DNA of 64,000 nucleotides, taken from the NCBI GenBank assembly GCA_934203105.1, contig CAKPYQ010000002.1:1-64000 (forward strand). The letters are read 5' to 3'. This document shows, piece by piece, positions 17,115 through 28,116 of the stretch (the stretch's first letter is position 1; each line of letters starts with the position of its first letter). Under the pieces are notes generated by a model. The model ran no database searches. It saw only the letters and a program-made list of their open reading frames with translations, and was not told the DNA's origin. The DNA is from an uncultured Alphaproteobacteria bacterium. Lineage in GTDB: Bacteria > Pseudomonadota > Alphaproteobacteria > CAAHEQ01 > UBA3637. Both the position numbers and the translations under genes were made by a program.

Positions 17115-18002
17115 ATGAGACAAGATTTTACAGTACTTACGGAACTATGTAAAGAAAAAAATATTCCTTTTCGTATTATTCACGACAGCGGAAATATTGT
17201 AGAAATCAAATCAAATACCGGAGCCGCTTACTTATTTATAATGGGAGCAACTCCTTTTGATTCGAATTCCGTTGTTTCTTTGTGTAAAGATAAAGAATTT
17301 TTCTATAATTACTATAAAAATGCCGTTGATATGCCCAAAACAAAAGGCTTTTTAAACCCAAACTGCGCACAAGAATGGAAAAACTATTTAAAGTTTTCGA
17401 GTATGGAGGAAGTTATAAAGGATAGCGAAAAAAATTTTTCCTATCCTTTTATTGCAAAAATGAACAAAGGATCGCAAGGAAAATGCGTTTTTAAAGTTCA
17501 TAACAGAGACGAGTTCACAACGGCTTTAAACGAAATTTATAAAGAAGACTATGTTGCTCTTTTGCAAGATTGCATTGATATCAAAAGCGAATACAGAGTT
17601 ATTTATTTGAACAAAAAATTGATGTTTGCTTATAAGAAAAATAATGAACATGCAGTTTTTACGGGCAACCTCAGTCCTTTGCATTTTGAAGGTGCGTTTG
17701 CTGAAATTGTCGAGAACCAGAATTTGTTAAATGCGTTTGATAAGTTTGTTCAGCCGATGTTAAAGCAAAAAGATATTCCTTATTGTGGTTTGGATATTGT
17801 TTTGGATAAGGATAATAAAATGTGGTTGATCGAGGGAAATTGTTCCCCCGGTTTTGGTTATTTGCTTCAAAATCCGAAAGGAGAGTCTTTACTGAAAGGT
17901 CTTTATACAGAAATGTTTAAGACTTTGGGTGTATTGCCTCAAAATGAATATAGCTATTTATTAGATTTTTGGCAGAAAAATAATCAAAATGTCAGGTGTT
18001 AA
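17115..18002 (+). CDS. ATP-grasp ligase (RimK-like fold)
   Basis: The 295-residue protein has ATP-grasp motifs: FIAKMNKGSQGKCVFKV for the ATP loop, YVALLQDCIDIKSEYRVI for the adenine/acidic region, and GLDIVLDKDNKMWLIEGNCSPGF for the metal-binding end. Such enzymes join a carboxylate to an amine with ATP. The substrate cannot be read from the sequence. The start at 17115 follows AAGGAGG; a longer frame from 17013 lacks a site. The gene stands alone between a small divergent gene and tRNA-Val. Confidence 0.75.
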   Translation: MRQDFTVLTELCKEKNIPFRIIHDSGNIVEIKSNTGAAYLFIMGATPFDSNSVVSLCKDKEFFYNYYKNAVDMPKTKGFLNPNCAQEWKNYLKFSSMEEVIKDSEKNFSYPFIAKMNKGSQGKCVFKVHNRDEFTTALNEIYKEDYVALLQDCIDIKSEYRVIYLNKKLMFAYKKNNEHAVFTGNLSPLHFEGAFAEIVENQNLLNAFDKFVQPMLKQKDIPYCGLDIVLDKDNKMWLIEGNCSPGFGYLLQNPKGESLLKGLYTEMFKTLGVLPQNEYSYLLDFWQKNNQNVRC

Positions 18003-18018
18003 GCTTGAAACAGCGTGA

Positions 18019-18049
18019 AAAAAATAAAGGGCGGAAATTTCCGTCCTTT
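18019..18049 (-). terminator. Terminator of tRNA-Val
   Basis: A near-perfect stem AAAGG-G-CGGAAA/TTTCCG-T-CCTTT is followed on the minus strand by ATTTTTTTC. It lies just past the CCA end of tRNA-Val and may also stop the ATP-grasp transcript from the other side. Confidence 0.75.
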
Positions 18050-18054
18050 GTTTA

Positions 18055-18130
18055 TGGTGGGTGTAACTGGGTTCGAACCAGTGGCCCCTACGATGTGAAC
18101 GTAGTGCTCTACCGCTGAGCTATACACCCA
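18055..18130 (-). tRNA. tRNA-Val (anticodon CAC)
   Basis: On the minus strand TGGGTGT pairs with ACACCCA, the anticodon stem CTACG/CGTAG encloses TTCACAT giving CAC, the T arm has GGTTCGAACC, and CCA is encoded. Confidence 0.95.
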
Positions 18131-18177
18131 AAAGCGTTTTCATTTATATTCTTTTTAATTGCGCTTGTCAATAGCCA

Positions 18178-18207
18178 AATGAATTATTTTTCATTTTTTT
18201 GCAAAAT
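18178..18207. repeat. Left copy of a 30-bp direct repeat
   Basis: These 30 bases are identical to 19014-19043, which is the 3' end of the Sel1-like gene. This copy lies 47 bp from tRNA-Val and marks the left edge of an AT-rich islet. Confidence 0.9.
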
Positions 18208-18444
18208 ATGCACCGAAAACAAAAATCTATTTTTCTCCGAATTTAATAGATATTGCATATTTAAATGCTGATATTAATCATCCTACATTAAAATACTTTA
18301 CATCATCCGAAAAATGGAGAATTTCGTTAATTTGAGGATGCAACATTGGTTTTCCCCCCCATTTTTTGTTGCCTTTTTTATATTTTTCTATATACTAGAA
18401 GTTAATGGTATATGACTATAAACTACATGTCAAGGAGATTATTT
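18208..18444 (+). other. AT-rich left part of the islet; possible gene remnant
   Basis: A frame open to the TGA at 18332-18334 reads KTKIYFSPNLIDIAYLNA and on to SSEKWRISLI. It looks like the C-terminal end of a protein with no start, but I cannot name it and chance is possible. A plausible promoter for the NUDIX gene is TTGTTG-17 bp-TATATA near 18367-18396. A C9 run lies at about 18353. Confidence 0.35.
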
Positions 18445-18879
18445 ATGGAAAGATTTAAGTGTCCTATTGGCGTCTTTTTGCTTTTAAAGAAAGATGATAA
18501 ATTGTATTTACAATTAAGAAAAAATTGTTCTTTTGAAGGAATGTATGGAGCAATAGGAGGACATGTGGATGGTGGAGAAACTATTGCTGCTGCTGTTATA
18601 AGGGAAGCAAAAGAAGAAGTTGGCATTGAAATATCTGACAAGGATTTACACGTAGCAACAATATGTCATTCTAATGCAGGGGGTAAAGAATATATGCAGT
18701 TTTTCTTTACTTGTGAAAAGTGGAATGGGATAGTAGAAAATAAAGAACTAGATAAATGTGAGCAAATAGATTTGTACGATATAAATAACCTTCCACAAAA
18801 TGTGGTTCCTTATCTAAAAGGGGCTATTGAAAAAATCAATTCAGGAGAGATCTTTTTTGAAGATGGCTTTGACAAATGA
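18445..18879 (+). CDS. NUDIX hydrolase
   Basis: This 144-residue protein has a complete NUDIX box, GHVDGGETIAAAVI then REAKEEVGI, which binds the metal and cleaves nucleoside diphosphates linked to other groups. The start at 18445 follows AAGGAG. Codon use is much more AT-rich than in the neighbours (for example many AAA, ATA, TTA codons). The stop overlaps the start of a truncated P-loop gene by 4 bp, as in an operon. The whole unit lies between 30-bp direct repeats, so it was probably acquired. The substrate is unknown. Confidence 0.85.
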   Translation: MERFKCPIGVFLLLKKDDKLYLQLRKNCSFEGMYGAIGGHVDGGETIAAAVIREAKEEVGIEISDKDLHVATICHSNAGGKEYMQFFFTCEKWNGIVENKELDKCEQIDLYDINNLPQNVVPYLKGAIEKINSGEIFFEDGFDK

Positions 18880-18959
18880 TTATAATTATAACGGGTAAGG
18901 CAGGAGCAGGAAAGACAACATTGCGAAAACTTTTGTTAGAAAAATTCACTTATTTTTGA
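18876..18959 (+). pseudogene. Truncated P-loop kinase gene start
   Basis: A 27-codon frame begins in the ATGA overlap with the NUDIX stop. It reads MIIIITGKAGAGKTTLRKLL, a perfect Walker A loop on a beta strand, and then ends early in KFTYF. Nothing downstream continues a kinase. It seems to be the front end of a nucleotide-kinase gene cut off at the islet border. Confidence 0.7.
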
Positions 18960-19013
18960 TGTTTTGTGTACCCCCTAAAATGGCGGATTTTGGTCAAAAA
19001 AAGTCCTTTATTC

Positions 19014-19043
19014 AATGAATTATTTTTCATTTTTTTGCAAAAT
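19014..19043. repeat. Right copy of a 30-bp direct repeat
   Basis: Identical over 30 bases to 18178-18207. It contains the last codons and stop of the Sel1-like gene, so this copy looks original and the left copy a duplicate. Confidence 0.9.
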
Positions 19044-19730
19044 TGGTTGCAATTCATTGACTTTTTTTGCCCCTTCCATCAATTGCGGCATCGTCATTTG
19101 TCCGGCTACTTCTTTAATGGCCTTTAATAAATCGTCTTGGCTGGCTTTCATCGCGGGGTGATTATAGGATAAAGTCAACCATACATACGCACACGTAAAG
19201 TTTTCTTGTGTGACGCAAAATTCCGCCATTTCTAACATAGCTTCCGGATCAGCAGCCAATGCCCGCAATTCAGTTTCTTTAATCGTATTTTCTTTATCTT
19301 GAACGGCTTTGATTTTGGCGATTTTATCCTCTGCTTCGTCCTTTAATTTTTCATCGTCGCTTGACAAAACTTTTTCATAATAAGCAATGGCTTTATCGGC
19401 TGATATTTCCGTTCCGCGCCCGTTGGCGTACATATTCGCTACCGCCATTTGTGATAAAGGATTCTTTTCGGCCGACTTTAAATATAATTCAAAAGCTTTC
19501 TTTTCGTCTTTTTCAACGGCTTTACCTTCCTCATACATCGATGCGGCTAAATACATTGCAACGCTGTTGCCTTTTTCAATCAACGGCTCTAATAACCCGA
19601 CAGACGCCGCAGATTGAATGTTCAACATTTCCATTTGCGGGGCAATTTCTTGATAATCTTCCTGTAACGTGGAACAAAATGCGCCCGATGCACACAAACA
19701 AAGCGATAATGCAATATATGATATTTTCAT
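19020..19730 (-). CDS. Exported Sel1-repeat (TPR-like) protein
   Basis: The 236-residue protein has an N-terminal signal peptide (hydrophobic to about residue 19, ASGAFC; the Phe before Cys argues against a lipobox). Sel1-like repeats follow, such as AMYLAASMYEEGKAVEKDEKK and QMAVANMYANGRGTEIS. Sel1 proteins act as scaffolds in envelope or signalling complexes; the partner is unknown. Its 3' end is duplicated at 18178. Its 5' side faces groES across a shared intergenic region. Confidence 0.8.
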   Translation of the reverse strand: MKISYIALSLCLCASGAFCSTLQEDYQEIAPQMEMLNIQSAASVGLLEPLIEKGNSVAMYLAASMYEEGKAVEKDEKKAFELYLKSAEKNPLSQMAVANMYANGRGTEISADKAIAYYEKVLSSDDEKLKDEAEDKIAKIKAVQDKENTIKETELRALAADPEAMLEMAEFCVTQENFTCAYVWLTLSYNHPAMKASQDDLLKAIKEVAGQMTMPQLMEGAKKVNELQPILQKNEK

Positions 19731-19823
19731 TTTAAACAGACTCCTTTTTTAAGTTCTATTTTTAAACGAAGCGGTAAAAAATGTCAATAAATAAAAAAAA
19801 TATATTATTTTTTGATGTTTTGA

Positions 19824-19852
19824 CTTGACGAAAGTTTATTTTCATACTATCT
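19824..19852 (+). promoter_or_regulatory. Sigma-32-like heat-shock promoter of groESL
   Basis: CTTGAC is followed after 17 bp by CTATCT, which matches the alphaproteobacterial sigma-32 pattern (CTTG, then CYTATNT). No CIRCE inverted repeat is present upstream of groES. The same pattern appears before clpB. Confidence 0.6.
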
Positions 19853-19917
19853 GAATAAACACAAAGCCTTTCGTATAGGGCTTTAAAGGATTTTTAAAAA
19901 ACAGAAAGGAAAAGAAA

Positions 19918-20208
19918 ATGAAATTTAAACCTTTATTGGACAGAGTTGTTATTCGTCGTATCGAAGAAGAAAAAAAGACGGCCGGCGGATTGATCATTCC
20001 GGATACGGCAAAGGAAAAGCCGTCGCAAGGTATTGTGATTGCCGTAGGGCCGGGTGGTCGTGATGACGAAGGCAAGCCGGTAACAATGACTTTAAAGGAA
20101 GGTGATCGCGTTTTGTTCGGCAAATGGTCGGGAACGGAAATCAAGCTGGACGGCGAAGAATTGTTGATTATGCGTGAAGCTGATATCTTGGGTATTATTG
20201 AAGTTTAA
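19918..20208 (+). CDS. groES: Co-chaperonin GroES
   Basis: This 96-residue protein caps the GroEL ring in ATP-driven folding. It has the expected start [16 protein letters not shown], the mobile-loop region [16 protein letters not shown], and the end ILGIIEV. A GAAAGGA site precedes the ATG. groEL follows after 21 bp in the standard operon, driven by a sigma-32-like promoter. Confidence 0.98.
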   Translation: MKFKPLLDRVVIRRIEEEKKTAGGLIIPDTAKEKPSQGIVIAVGPGGRDDEGKPVTMTLKEGDRVLFGKWSGTEIKLDGEELLIMREADILGIIEV

Positions 20209-20214
20209 TCGTAA

Positions 20215-21882
<1,668 letters not shown>

Positions 21883-21910
21883 TTAGCCGGTAAGTTTTAA
21901 AAAGCTTTAA

Positions 21911-21945
21911 AAAGCGCTCTTGTTTTGGCAAGGGCGCTTTTTTTA
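21911..21945 (+). terminator. Terminator after groEL
   Basis: AAGCGCTCTTG pairs with CAAGGGCGCTT (one mismatch-tolerant wobble) around TTTTGG, followed by T7. Confidence 0.88.
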
Positions 21946-21969
21946 TGTGTCGGCAAAAGTTGTGCCGTT

Positions 21970-23520
21970 TTATTTATCGCTTTTCTTATGCTCTGATGAC
22001 GATACAGGCAAAACAGGATCGTCCGATAAAGCGTTTTTCTTTATGGCTTTTTCCTGTTCTAATTTTTCTTTATACCGTTTGCGGGATAAAAATAAGAATA
22101 TCTTTTGCGGCAAAGGGCTGATGCTTTCGTAAAACAAGGACAAGAAAGATGATACAACAACGCGTTCGTTGACTTGGCCTTCTTCATTGACTTTGCGTAA
22201 AAACAGCAATGACAGTAATGCTAAAACCGTTGCAAATAAAAAGAAAAAGCTCCAATGCGAAATTTGTAATAAAAAGACTTCTTTGATGTCGTTATTGCTG
22301 ACCCACCGGATTAAAAATGACAGTTGCTTGTCGGCAAAATAGTCCGCAAATAAGCCGCCCAAAATCGGCGCTGTTCCGGCCATTAAAGCGTTGACAGTAC
22401 CGTTGACGGACAGGTAGATAGCGGCGTTTCCTTTGGGCGCCAGCTTTAACGCGATGTTATTTGACGCCAATGTGATGCCGGCTTGGGCTATGCCCATCAG
22501 CGTATAAATCAAAACCAACAAAGGAATGGTATACGAATGCTTGCTGGGAAAACCCGTGAAGATAAACAAAAAAATGCACAAAATGTACAACGGACCGGAT
22601 ACCATTAAGATGGATTTATTGTTAAAAGTGTCGCTGATTTTTCCCCAAGAGCGCATAACAAGCACATTAACGACTTGCGTTAAGGTAGTCAAAACCAAAA
22701 CCAAGCTCATATCCAGTTTTAACGTTTTTAATAAAACGACCGTGAAAAATGGAACGGCCAAGTTAATTGAAAAGTTCCAAGAGCTTAAAAACATTACTAA
22801 ATGCGTAAAGTTACGGTCTTTAAAGACTTTAAAGATGCGTTTGAGAAAGGCTTCGTCAGAGGTTGGCTTTTCCATTGGCGGTTCGCCGATTTTATAGTAA
22901 ACGTATATGGTATAGACGCCGACCAAGAAAGCAATGAAGAAAACCAAAGCATAAAACTTATTTGTCGAAAACGGCCAAAATTTCAAAGCCAGCGCAATCG
23001 TCATCGTTGTCAATAATGCCGTGGCCATACTATAAGCTAAACGTTTTGAAAAGAATGCCCCCAATATTTGCGGCGGGATCAAATCTTTCATCCATGAATT
23101 CCACGCACTGCCGGCCATTGACGAGCCGACATATCGCAACGTATAGCAAACGGCTAAAATGCCGGCAGCCATCGGCATATCTGGGGCTAATGCCGAAATA
23201 GCAATTCCCAAAATGCACAATCGTCCGAACGATGAAATGTAAAAGCATATAGCGCGTCGGTTTCGATATTTTTCGGTCAGCCAAGCTCCCGGAAATTGCG
23301 CCAAGTTCGCCAAGGCAGACAAAGCTACCAAATACCCGATCAGAGCGTTTGAAGCATTCATCATCAATGCAACAGCAATTAAGATCGGGCCGGATATCAG
23401 GCTTTCGAACAATTGAGCAAAAATGCCGTCTTGCAAAACCCAAAACAAGCTGCGTTTGACTTGTTCTTCCGATAAAGGCTTGGGTGTGATTTGTTGTTTT
23501 ATATAGCTGATAATACTCAT
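21970..23520 (-). CDS. Major facilitator superfamily transporter
   Basis: This 516-residue protein has about twelve hydrophobic segments in two sets of six around a loop near residues 215-235. Pore-like motifs include YLVALSALANLAQFPGAWL with the following EKYRNRRAI, an MFS-type loop 2-3 signature. The C-terminal tail of about 75 residues is charged and cytoplasmic. The substrate cannot be told; no efflux-specific motif is clear. It is transcribed toward groEL and convergent with it, and starts 110 bp before the tRNA gene. Confidence 0.85.
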   Translation of the reverse strand: MSIISYIKQQITPKPLSEEQVKRSLFWVLQDGIFAQLFESLISGPILIAVALMMNASNALIGYLVALSALANLAQFPGAWLTEKYRNRRAICFYISSFGRLCILGIAISALAPDMPMAAGILAVCYTLRYVGSSMAGSAWNSWMKDLIPPQILGAFFSKRLAYSMATALLTTMTIALALKFWPFSTNKFYALVFFIAFLVGVYTIYVYYKIGEPPMEKPTSDEAFLKRIFKVFKDRNFTHLVMFLSSWNFSINLAVPFFTVVLLKTLKLDMSLVLVLTTLTQVVNVLVMRSWGKISDTFNNKSILMVSGPLYILCIFLFIFTGFPSKHSYTIPLLVLIYTLMGIAQAGITLASNNIALKLAPKGNAAIYLSVNGTVNALMAGTAPILGGLFADYFADKQLSFLIRWVSNNDIKEVFLLQISHWSFFFLFATVLALLSLLFLRKVNEEGQVNERVVVSSFLSLFYESISPLPQKIFLFLSRKRYKEKLEQEKAIKKNALSDDPVLPVSSSEHKKSDK

Positions 23521-23632
23521 TTTCCACCTTTATATAAATGTATTTAATGACCAGTATAGAATCTTTTTATGAAAAAACAAGAAAAAAAGGCTTGCTTTTT
23601 TGTAAAAAATGATTAGAATGCATAATCGTTAA

Positions 23633-23709
23633 GGGTCTGTAGCTCAGTTGGTTAGAGCGGGGCGCTCATAACGCCTTGGTCGGGGGTTCGAGTCCCTCCG
23701 GACCTACCA
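23633..23709 (+). tRNA. tRNA with CAT anticodon (elongator Met or lysidine-type Ile)
   Basis: The acceptor arms GGGTCTG and CGGACCT pair with two G-U pairs, the anticodon loop CTCATAA gives CAT, the T arm has GGGTTCGAG, and CCA is encoded. The first pair is G-U, not the mismatch of an initiator tRNA. From sequence alone I cannot decide between elongator tRNA-Met and the Ile tRNA whose C34 becomes lysidine. Confidence 0.93.
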
Positions 23710-23738
23710 TAAAATTTTGTCCCACAGGGGCGCTATAA

Positions 23739-23771
23739 AAAAAGCCGAAGTTTATTGCTTTGGCTTTTTCT
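23739..23771 (+). terminator. Terminator after the CAT tRNA
   Basis: AAGCCGAAG pairs with CTTTGGCTT around a seven-base loop and runs into a long T tract. Confidence 0.7.
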
Positions 23772-23899
23772 TTTTTTATGGGACTCGAATCCCGAGGGGT
23801 TCTACAATTGCGCCTAAATTGTTTTTTCCATAATTTTATCCTTTCGGGATCAAAATTTTACTTTAAAAAAATCTCCATTCAAGATTTTTTTCTTTTCAT

Positions 23900-23928
23900 C
23901 TTGCAAAATATGGAATATATTCCTATGT
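23900..23928 (+). promoter_or_regulatory. Sigma-32-like heat-shock promoter of clpB
   Basis: CTTGCA is followed after 17 bp by CTATGT (with C before it, CCTATGT). The architecture equals that of the groESL promoter. It lies 24 bp before the clpB ATG. Confidence 0.58.
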
Positions 23929-23951
23929 ATAAAGGTAAAGAGAGGAAAACT

Positions 23952-26453
23952 ATGAATAACGAAAAATTAACAGACAGAAGTCAAGGTTTTATACAATCGG
24001 CTCAATCATTGGCAGTGCGTCATTCGAACCAATTTTTGATGCCCGAGCATTTGTTAAAAGTGATGTTGGACGATAAAGAAGGTATGGCATCTTCTTTGTT
24101 GGCGCAGGCCGGCGCAAATGTTGATTTTGTGCGGGCAGAAGTTAATGATGATGTTGATAAATTGCCACAAGTGCAGGGCAATTCTGTGCAGGTTTCGGCA
24201 TCTCAAAGCTTTATGAAAGTGTTGGATTTGGCCGAACAAATGGCGGACAAGGCCAAAGATTCTTATGTGACGGTCGAACGGTTATTGCAAGCATTGCTTT
24301 CAATAAAATCGTATGGCGTTGACGTGCATAAATTAAATCAAGTTATCAATAATATGCGACAAGGACGTACTGCTGAAAGTCCCACGGCCGAAGACAGTTT
24401 CGATGCTTTGAAAAAATACGCAACGGATTATACCGAGCGCGCAAAACAAGGCAAGCTTGATCCCGTCATCGGACGAGATGAAGAGATTCGTCATACAATA
24501 CAAGTTTTATCCAGACGAACCAAAAACAACCCGATTTTAATCGGTGAACCGGGTGTCGGTAAGACCGCGATTGTTGAAGGTTTGGCTTTGCGTATCATCA
24601 ACGGCGATGTTCCGGAAAGCTTGGCGCATAAGCGTTTAATGGCGTTGGATATGGGGGCTTTGATTGCGGGGGCTAAATATCGCGGTGAGTTTGAAGAACG
24701 TTTAAAAGCGGTGTTGCAAGAAGTGGAAGCCGCTAACGGTCAAATCATTTTGTTTATTGATGAAATGCATACGGTCGTCGGTGCGGGAGCTACATCAGGA
24801 TCGATGGACGCATCGAACTTGTTAAAGCCGGCTTTGGCGCGCGGTGAATTGCATTGTATCGGCGCCACAACGTTAAAGGAATATCAAAAGTATATCGAAA
24901 AAGATCAAGCTTTTGCGCGGCGTTTCCAACCTGTTTTTGTCGGCGAGCCGGCGGTTGAAGAAACTGTATCTATCTTGCGCGGGATAAAACAAAAGTATGA
25001 ATTACATCACGGGGTGCGTATTTCCGATGCGGCGTTGGTAACGGCGGCGGTGATGTCTAACCGATATATCACAGATCGTTTTTTGCCCGATAAAGCAATT
25101 GATTTGATTGATGAAGCGGCCAGCAAATTGCGTATGGCAATCGATTCAAAGCCGGAGCATTTGGACGAAATCGATCGGCACTTGATTCAATTGAAAATCG
25201 AGCGTGAAGCTTTGAAAAAAGAAACGGATCAAGCGTCCAAAGAACGTTTGGAAAAAATCGAAAAAGATATTCAAAAATTGGAAAAACAATCCGCAGAAGA
25301 AACGAAACTGTGGAGCGTTAAGAAAAGCAGCATTCAAGAGGCCGGCCATTTGCGTGAAGCTTTGGATAAAGCCAAAATCGAAGTGGAGCAGGCGTTGCGT
25401 GACGGTCTTTATGAACGTGCGGGCGAATTGCAATATAAAGAGATTCCGGATTTGGAAAAACGCTTAAATGAAATTAACGCGCAAAACCAAAATCAAGCCA
25501 CCGTTGAAACGGTAACGCCGGATATTATTGCCGGAGTTGTTTCCAAATGGACGGGGATTCCGGTGGATAAATTGATGAGCAATGAAAAAGAAAAATTGCT
25601 GGATATGGAAAAAGCGCTTGCCAGACGCGTTGTCGGACAAGATGAAGCCATTACGGCGGTTGCTAATGCTGTACGGCGTTCACGTTCAGGATTAAAAGAC
25701 CCGAATCGTCCGATCGGTTCTTTCTTATTTTTGGGGCCGACCGGCGTCGGTAAAACAGAGCTGGCAAAAGCTTTGGCAGAATTTTTGTTTGATGAAGAAA
25801 GCGCTTATTTGCGTATCGATATGTCCGAATATATGGAAAAGCATTCTGTGGCGCGATTAATCGGTGCGCCTCCGGGATATGTAGGCTATGACGAAGGCGG
25901 CGTGTTGACGGAAGCTGTGCGTCGTCGGCCGTACCAAGTTATTTTGTTTGATGAAGTCGAAAAAGCGCATCCTGATGTCTTTAACATATTGTTGCAGGTT
26001 TTGGACGACGGCCGTTTGACCGACGGGCAAGGGCGTACTGTTGATTTTAAAAATACGTTTTTGATTATGACTTCAAACTTGGTTACAGGAGAAAAGCAAG
26101 AAGATGTGATGGCTTCTTTAAAAGCTTTCTTCCGTCCGGAATTTATCAACCGGTTGGACGAGATTATTGTTTTCCACCCGTTGAAGAAAGAACACATCAG
26201 ATCGATTGTTGATATTCAATTAAAACGTTTACAAGATCGTTTGTCCGATCGTCATATCGAATTACAGTTGGACGATAAAGCCAAAGATTGGTTGGCCGAA
26301 AACGGATATGATGAAAACTTCGGTGCGCGTCCTTTGAAACGCTTAATCCAACAAGAAGTCGAAAATCCGTTGGCGATAAAATTGTTAAACGGGGATATCA
26401 AAGATAATTCGGTTGTCAAAATATCCGCAAATAAAGATAAGTTGATAATTTAA
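23952..26453 (+). CDS. clpB: ATP-dependent disaggregase ClpB
   Basis: This 833-residue AAA+ protein rescues aggregated proteins with DnaK. The order is N-domain (about 1-140), NBD1 with Walker [14 protein letters not shown] and [12 protein letters not shown], a coiled-coil middle domain (about 390-510, Lys/Glu-rich), and NBD2 with [34 protein letters not shown] and [13 protein letters not shown]. The start at 23952 follows GAGAGGA; a longer frame to 23760 runs through the upstream terminator. It is slightly shorter than the usual 855-860. It is a single gene with its own terminator. Confidence 0.97.
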   Translation: MNNEKLTDRSQGFIQSAQSLAVRHSNQFLMPEHLLKVMLDDKEGMASSLLAQAGANVDFVRAEVNDDVDKLPQVQGNSVQVSASQSFMKVLDLAEQMADKAKDSYVTVERLLQALLSIKSYGVDVHKLNQVINNMRQGRTAESPTAEDSFDALKKYATDYTERAKQGKLDPVIGRDEEIRHTIQVLSRRTKNNPILIGEPGVGKTAIVEGLALRIINGDVPESLAHKRLMALDMGALIAGAKYRGEFEERLKAVLQEVEAANGQIILFIDEMHTVVGAGATSGSMDASNLLKPALARGELHCIGATTLKEYQKYIEKDQAFARRFQPVFVGEPAVEETVSILRGIKQKYELHHGVRISDAALVTAAVMSNRYITDRFLPDKAIDLIDEAASKLRMAIDSKPEHLDEIDRHLIQLKIEREALKKETDQASKERLEKIEKDIQKLEKQSAEETKLWSVKKSSIQEAGHLREALDKAKIEVEQALRDGLYERAGELQYKEIPDLEKRLNEINAQNQNQATVETVTPDIIAGVVSKWTGIPVDKLMSNEKEKLLDMEKALARRVVGQDEAITAVANAVRRSRSGLKDPNRPIGSFLFLGPTGVGKTELAKALAEFLFDEESAYLRIDMSEYMEKHSVARLIGAPPGYVGYDEGGVLTEAVRRRPYQVILFDEVEKAHPDVFNILLQVLDDGRLTDGQGRTVDFKNTFLIMTSNLVTGEKQEDVMASLKAFFRPEFINRLDEIIVFHPLKKEHIRSIVDIQLKRLQDRLSDRHIELQLDDKAKDWLAENGYDENFGARPLKRLIQQEVENPLAIKLLNGDIKDNSVVKISANKDKLII

Positions 26454-26463
26454 ATTAACTTTA

Positions 26464-26495
26464 AAAGGCAAGTCATTAAAAGACTTGCCTTTTTA
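26464..26495 (+). terminator. Terminator after clpB
   Basis: AAAAGGCAAGTC pairs with GACTTGCCTTTT around a short loop, followed by further T. Confidence 0.88.
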
Positions 26496-26531
26496 TCCGT
26501 TCATTAAATGCCGGTCGATAAGTGATCGGCA

Positions 26532-27236
26532 TTATTTATTGTCATCGTATTTTTTCATCAAGTCCATTAACTTAAATGAATTTATACCTTTCGGTGATAC
26601 GATAAAATGATCTTGCATATTGATGTTTAATTTGCGGGTCGTGTCTTGGATTAAGTGCGTCAGGCGAATGTCATCGGGCGATGGTCGCGTATCTCCCGAC
26701 GGGTGATTGTGTACCATAATAAAAGACATTGCATGATTTTTAATCAAGACTTCTACAACTTCTCGTATATATACAGAGGCTTGATCGACAGTCCCCTTTT
26801 GCAATTGCACGGCGTCAATAACGCAACACGATGCATCCAATAAAATCAAATAGACATACTCTTTTTTCTCGCGCCCCAGCAAAGCATAACAATAATTTTC
26901 AATGCTTTCCCAAGAGGAGAGCTTTGTTTTGGATTGCATATCTTTCTTTAACAAACGCGTTTGCATATAAAAGACCGTTTTGATCAGAATTGCCGTATTT
27001 TCTTTAATCCCTTTAATTTTCATCAATTCGTCGACGGAAGCCGTTAAAACTTCACCCAAAGAACCGAAATGCAAAATTAAAGACTTTGCAAGCGGTTTAA
27101 CATCAACGCGCGGAATTGCATACGTTAATAACAGCTCTAACAATTCATAGTCAGCCCATGAGCCGGCGTCTGTTTTGATAAAGCGCTCTTTTATCCGTTG
27201 CCGGTGACCTTTTAAAAAGTCTTCATTTTCAGTCAT
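26532..27236 (-). CDS. radC: RadC family protein (JAB1/MPN domain)
   Basis: The 234-residue protein has an N-terminal UPF0758 part with LLELLLTYAIPRVDVKPLAK and a helix-hairpin-helix IKGIKENTAILI. The C-terminal JAMM metal site reads MVHNHPSGD, then SPDD. RadC proteins were named for DNA repair, but their true function is unsettled. The ATG at 27236 lies 1 bp from the map stop, so it is probably translated with map; a longer upstream frame overlaps map and is not likely. Confidence 0.93.
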   Translation of the reverse strand: MTENEDFLKGHRQRIKERFIKTDAGSWADYELLELLLTYAIPRVDVKPLAKSLILHFGSLGEVLTASVDELMKIKGIKENTAILIKTVFYMQTRLLKKDMQSKTKLSSWESIENYCYALLGREKKEYVYLILLDASCCVIDAVQLQKGTVDQASVYIREVVEVLIKNHAMSFIMVHNHPSGDTRPSPDDIRLTHLIQDTTRKLNINMQDHFIVSPKGINSFKLMDLMKKYDDNK

Positions 27237-27237
27237 C

Positions 27238-28032
27238 TTACTTTTTTTCTTTGTATGGCGGGAAATCAAATCCTTTCGGGGATAAAGTAAATATCTCCGG
27301 TCCGTTTTTGGTGATGCCGATTGTATGTTCAAATTGTGCGGATAAGCTGCGATCCTTTGTGATTGCCGTCCAGCCGTCGGACAAGACCAACGTTGCGCCG
27401 CCACCAAAGTTAACCATAGGTTCGACCGTAAAAATCATACCTTCTTTGATTTTCATTCCTTCGCCTTTGCGGCCATAGTTTAACACATTGGGCAATAAGT
27501 GAAAAGCTCTGCCGACCCCATGTCCGCAAAAATCTTCGACGACGGAAAAACGTTCAGCTTTTGCGCATTTTTCAATCGCATTGCCGACGTCACCCATTGT
27601 GTTACCGATAACGGACGCTTTAATGCCCGCCATCATCGAATCGTACGCGTTTTGAACCAAGCGTTTGGCTTTGACGGACGGCGTGCCGACAAAGTACATA
27701 CGGCTGGAATCTCCAAACCACCCGTCCACAATCGGTGTAATATCAATATTGATAATATCGCCGTCATATAACACTTTTTCGCCGGGGATACCGTGACAAA
27801 CAATGTGATTGGCCGAAATGCAACTTGCTTTCGGATAACCGCGATATCCTAATGTAGCCGGAATACCGCCGTGATCGCGCATAAATTCTTCCAATAACTT
27901 ATCCAGCTGTCCCGTCGTAACGCCCGGAACAACAAACGGAGTAATATAATCCAACGTTTCGGCGGCTAAGCGACCGGCGCGGCGCATACCGTCAAATTCT
28001 TCAACAGAATATAAAGCAACTTCTTTTGACAT
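27238..28032 (-). CDS. map: Type I methionine aminopeptidase
   Basis: This 264-residue metalloenzyme removes the starter Met from new proteins. The five metal ligands are visible: the two Asp in DITPIVDGWFGD, the His in CGHGVGRAFH, and the Glu in VEPM and FEHTIGIT. The start at 28032 follows AAAGGAAAGGAAA; the longer frame reaching 28131 crosses the promoter region. It is the first gene of the map-radC pair. Confidence 0.96.
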   Translation of the reverse strand: MSKEVALYSVEEFDGMRRAGRLAAETLDYITPFVVPGVTTGQLDKLLEEFMRDHGGIPATLGYRGYPKASCISANHIVCHGIPGEKVLYDGDIINIDITPIVDGWFGDSSRMYFVGTPSVKAKRLVQNAYDSMMAGIKASVIGNTMGDVGNAIEKCAKAERFSVVEDFCGHGVGRAFHLLPNVLNYGRKGEGMKIKEGMIFTVEPMVNFGGGATLVLSDGWTAITKDRSLSAQFEHTIGITKNGPEIFTLSPKGFDFPPYKEKK

Positions 28033-28116
28033 AATTTCCTTTCCTTTTAATGTAAAACAGTATATACTTAAAAAAAGCAAAAGGGTAGTGTTTTTTATAA
28101 AAAAAAGGATAAATTT

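Noticed and set aside
18131..18177. tRNA-Val 3' end as the attachment site of the islet
   Set aside because: The repeated 30 bp come from the Sel1 gene end, not from the tRNA; the tRNA 3' end points away from the islet.
19740..19917. CIRCE element before groES
   Set aside because: No TTAGCACTC/GAGTGCTAA inverted repeat is present in the region.
23760..23951. N-terminal extension of ClpB
   Set aside because: It begins inside the tRNA terminator and is not in the ClpB family; the heat-shock promoter lies within it.
27237..27407. N-terminal extension of RadC
   Set aside because: It is the out-of-frame end of map; the ATG at 27236 fits the gene pair better.
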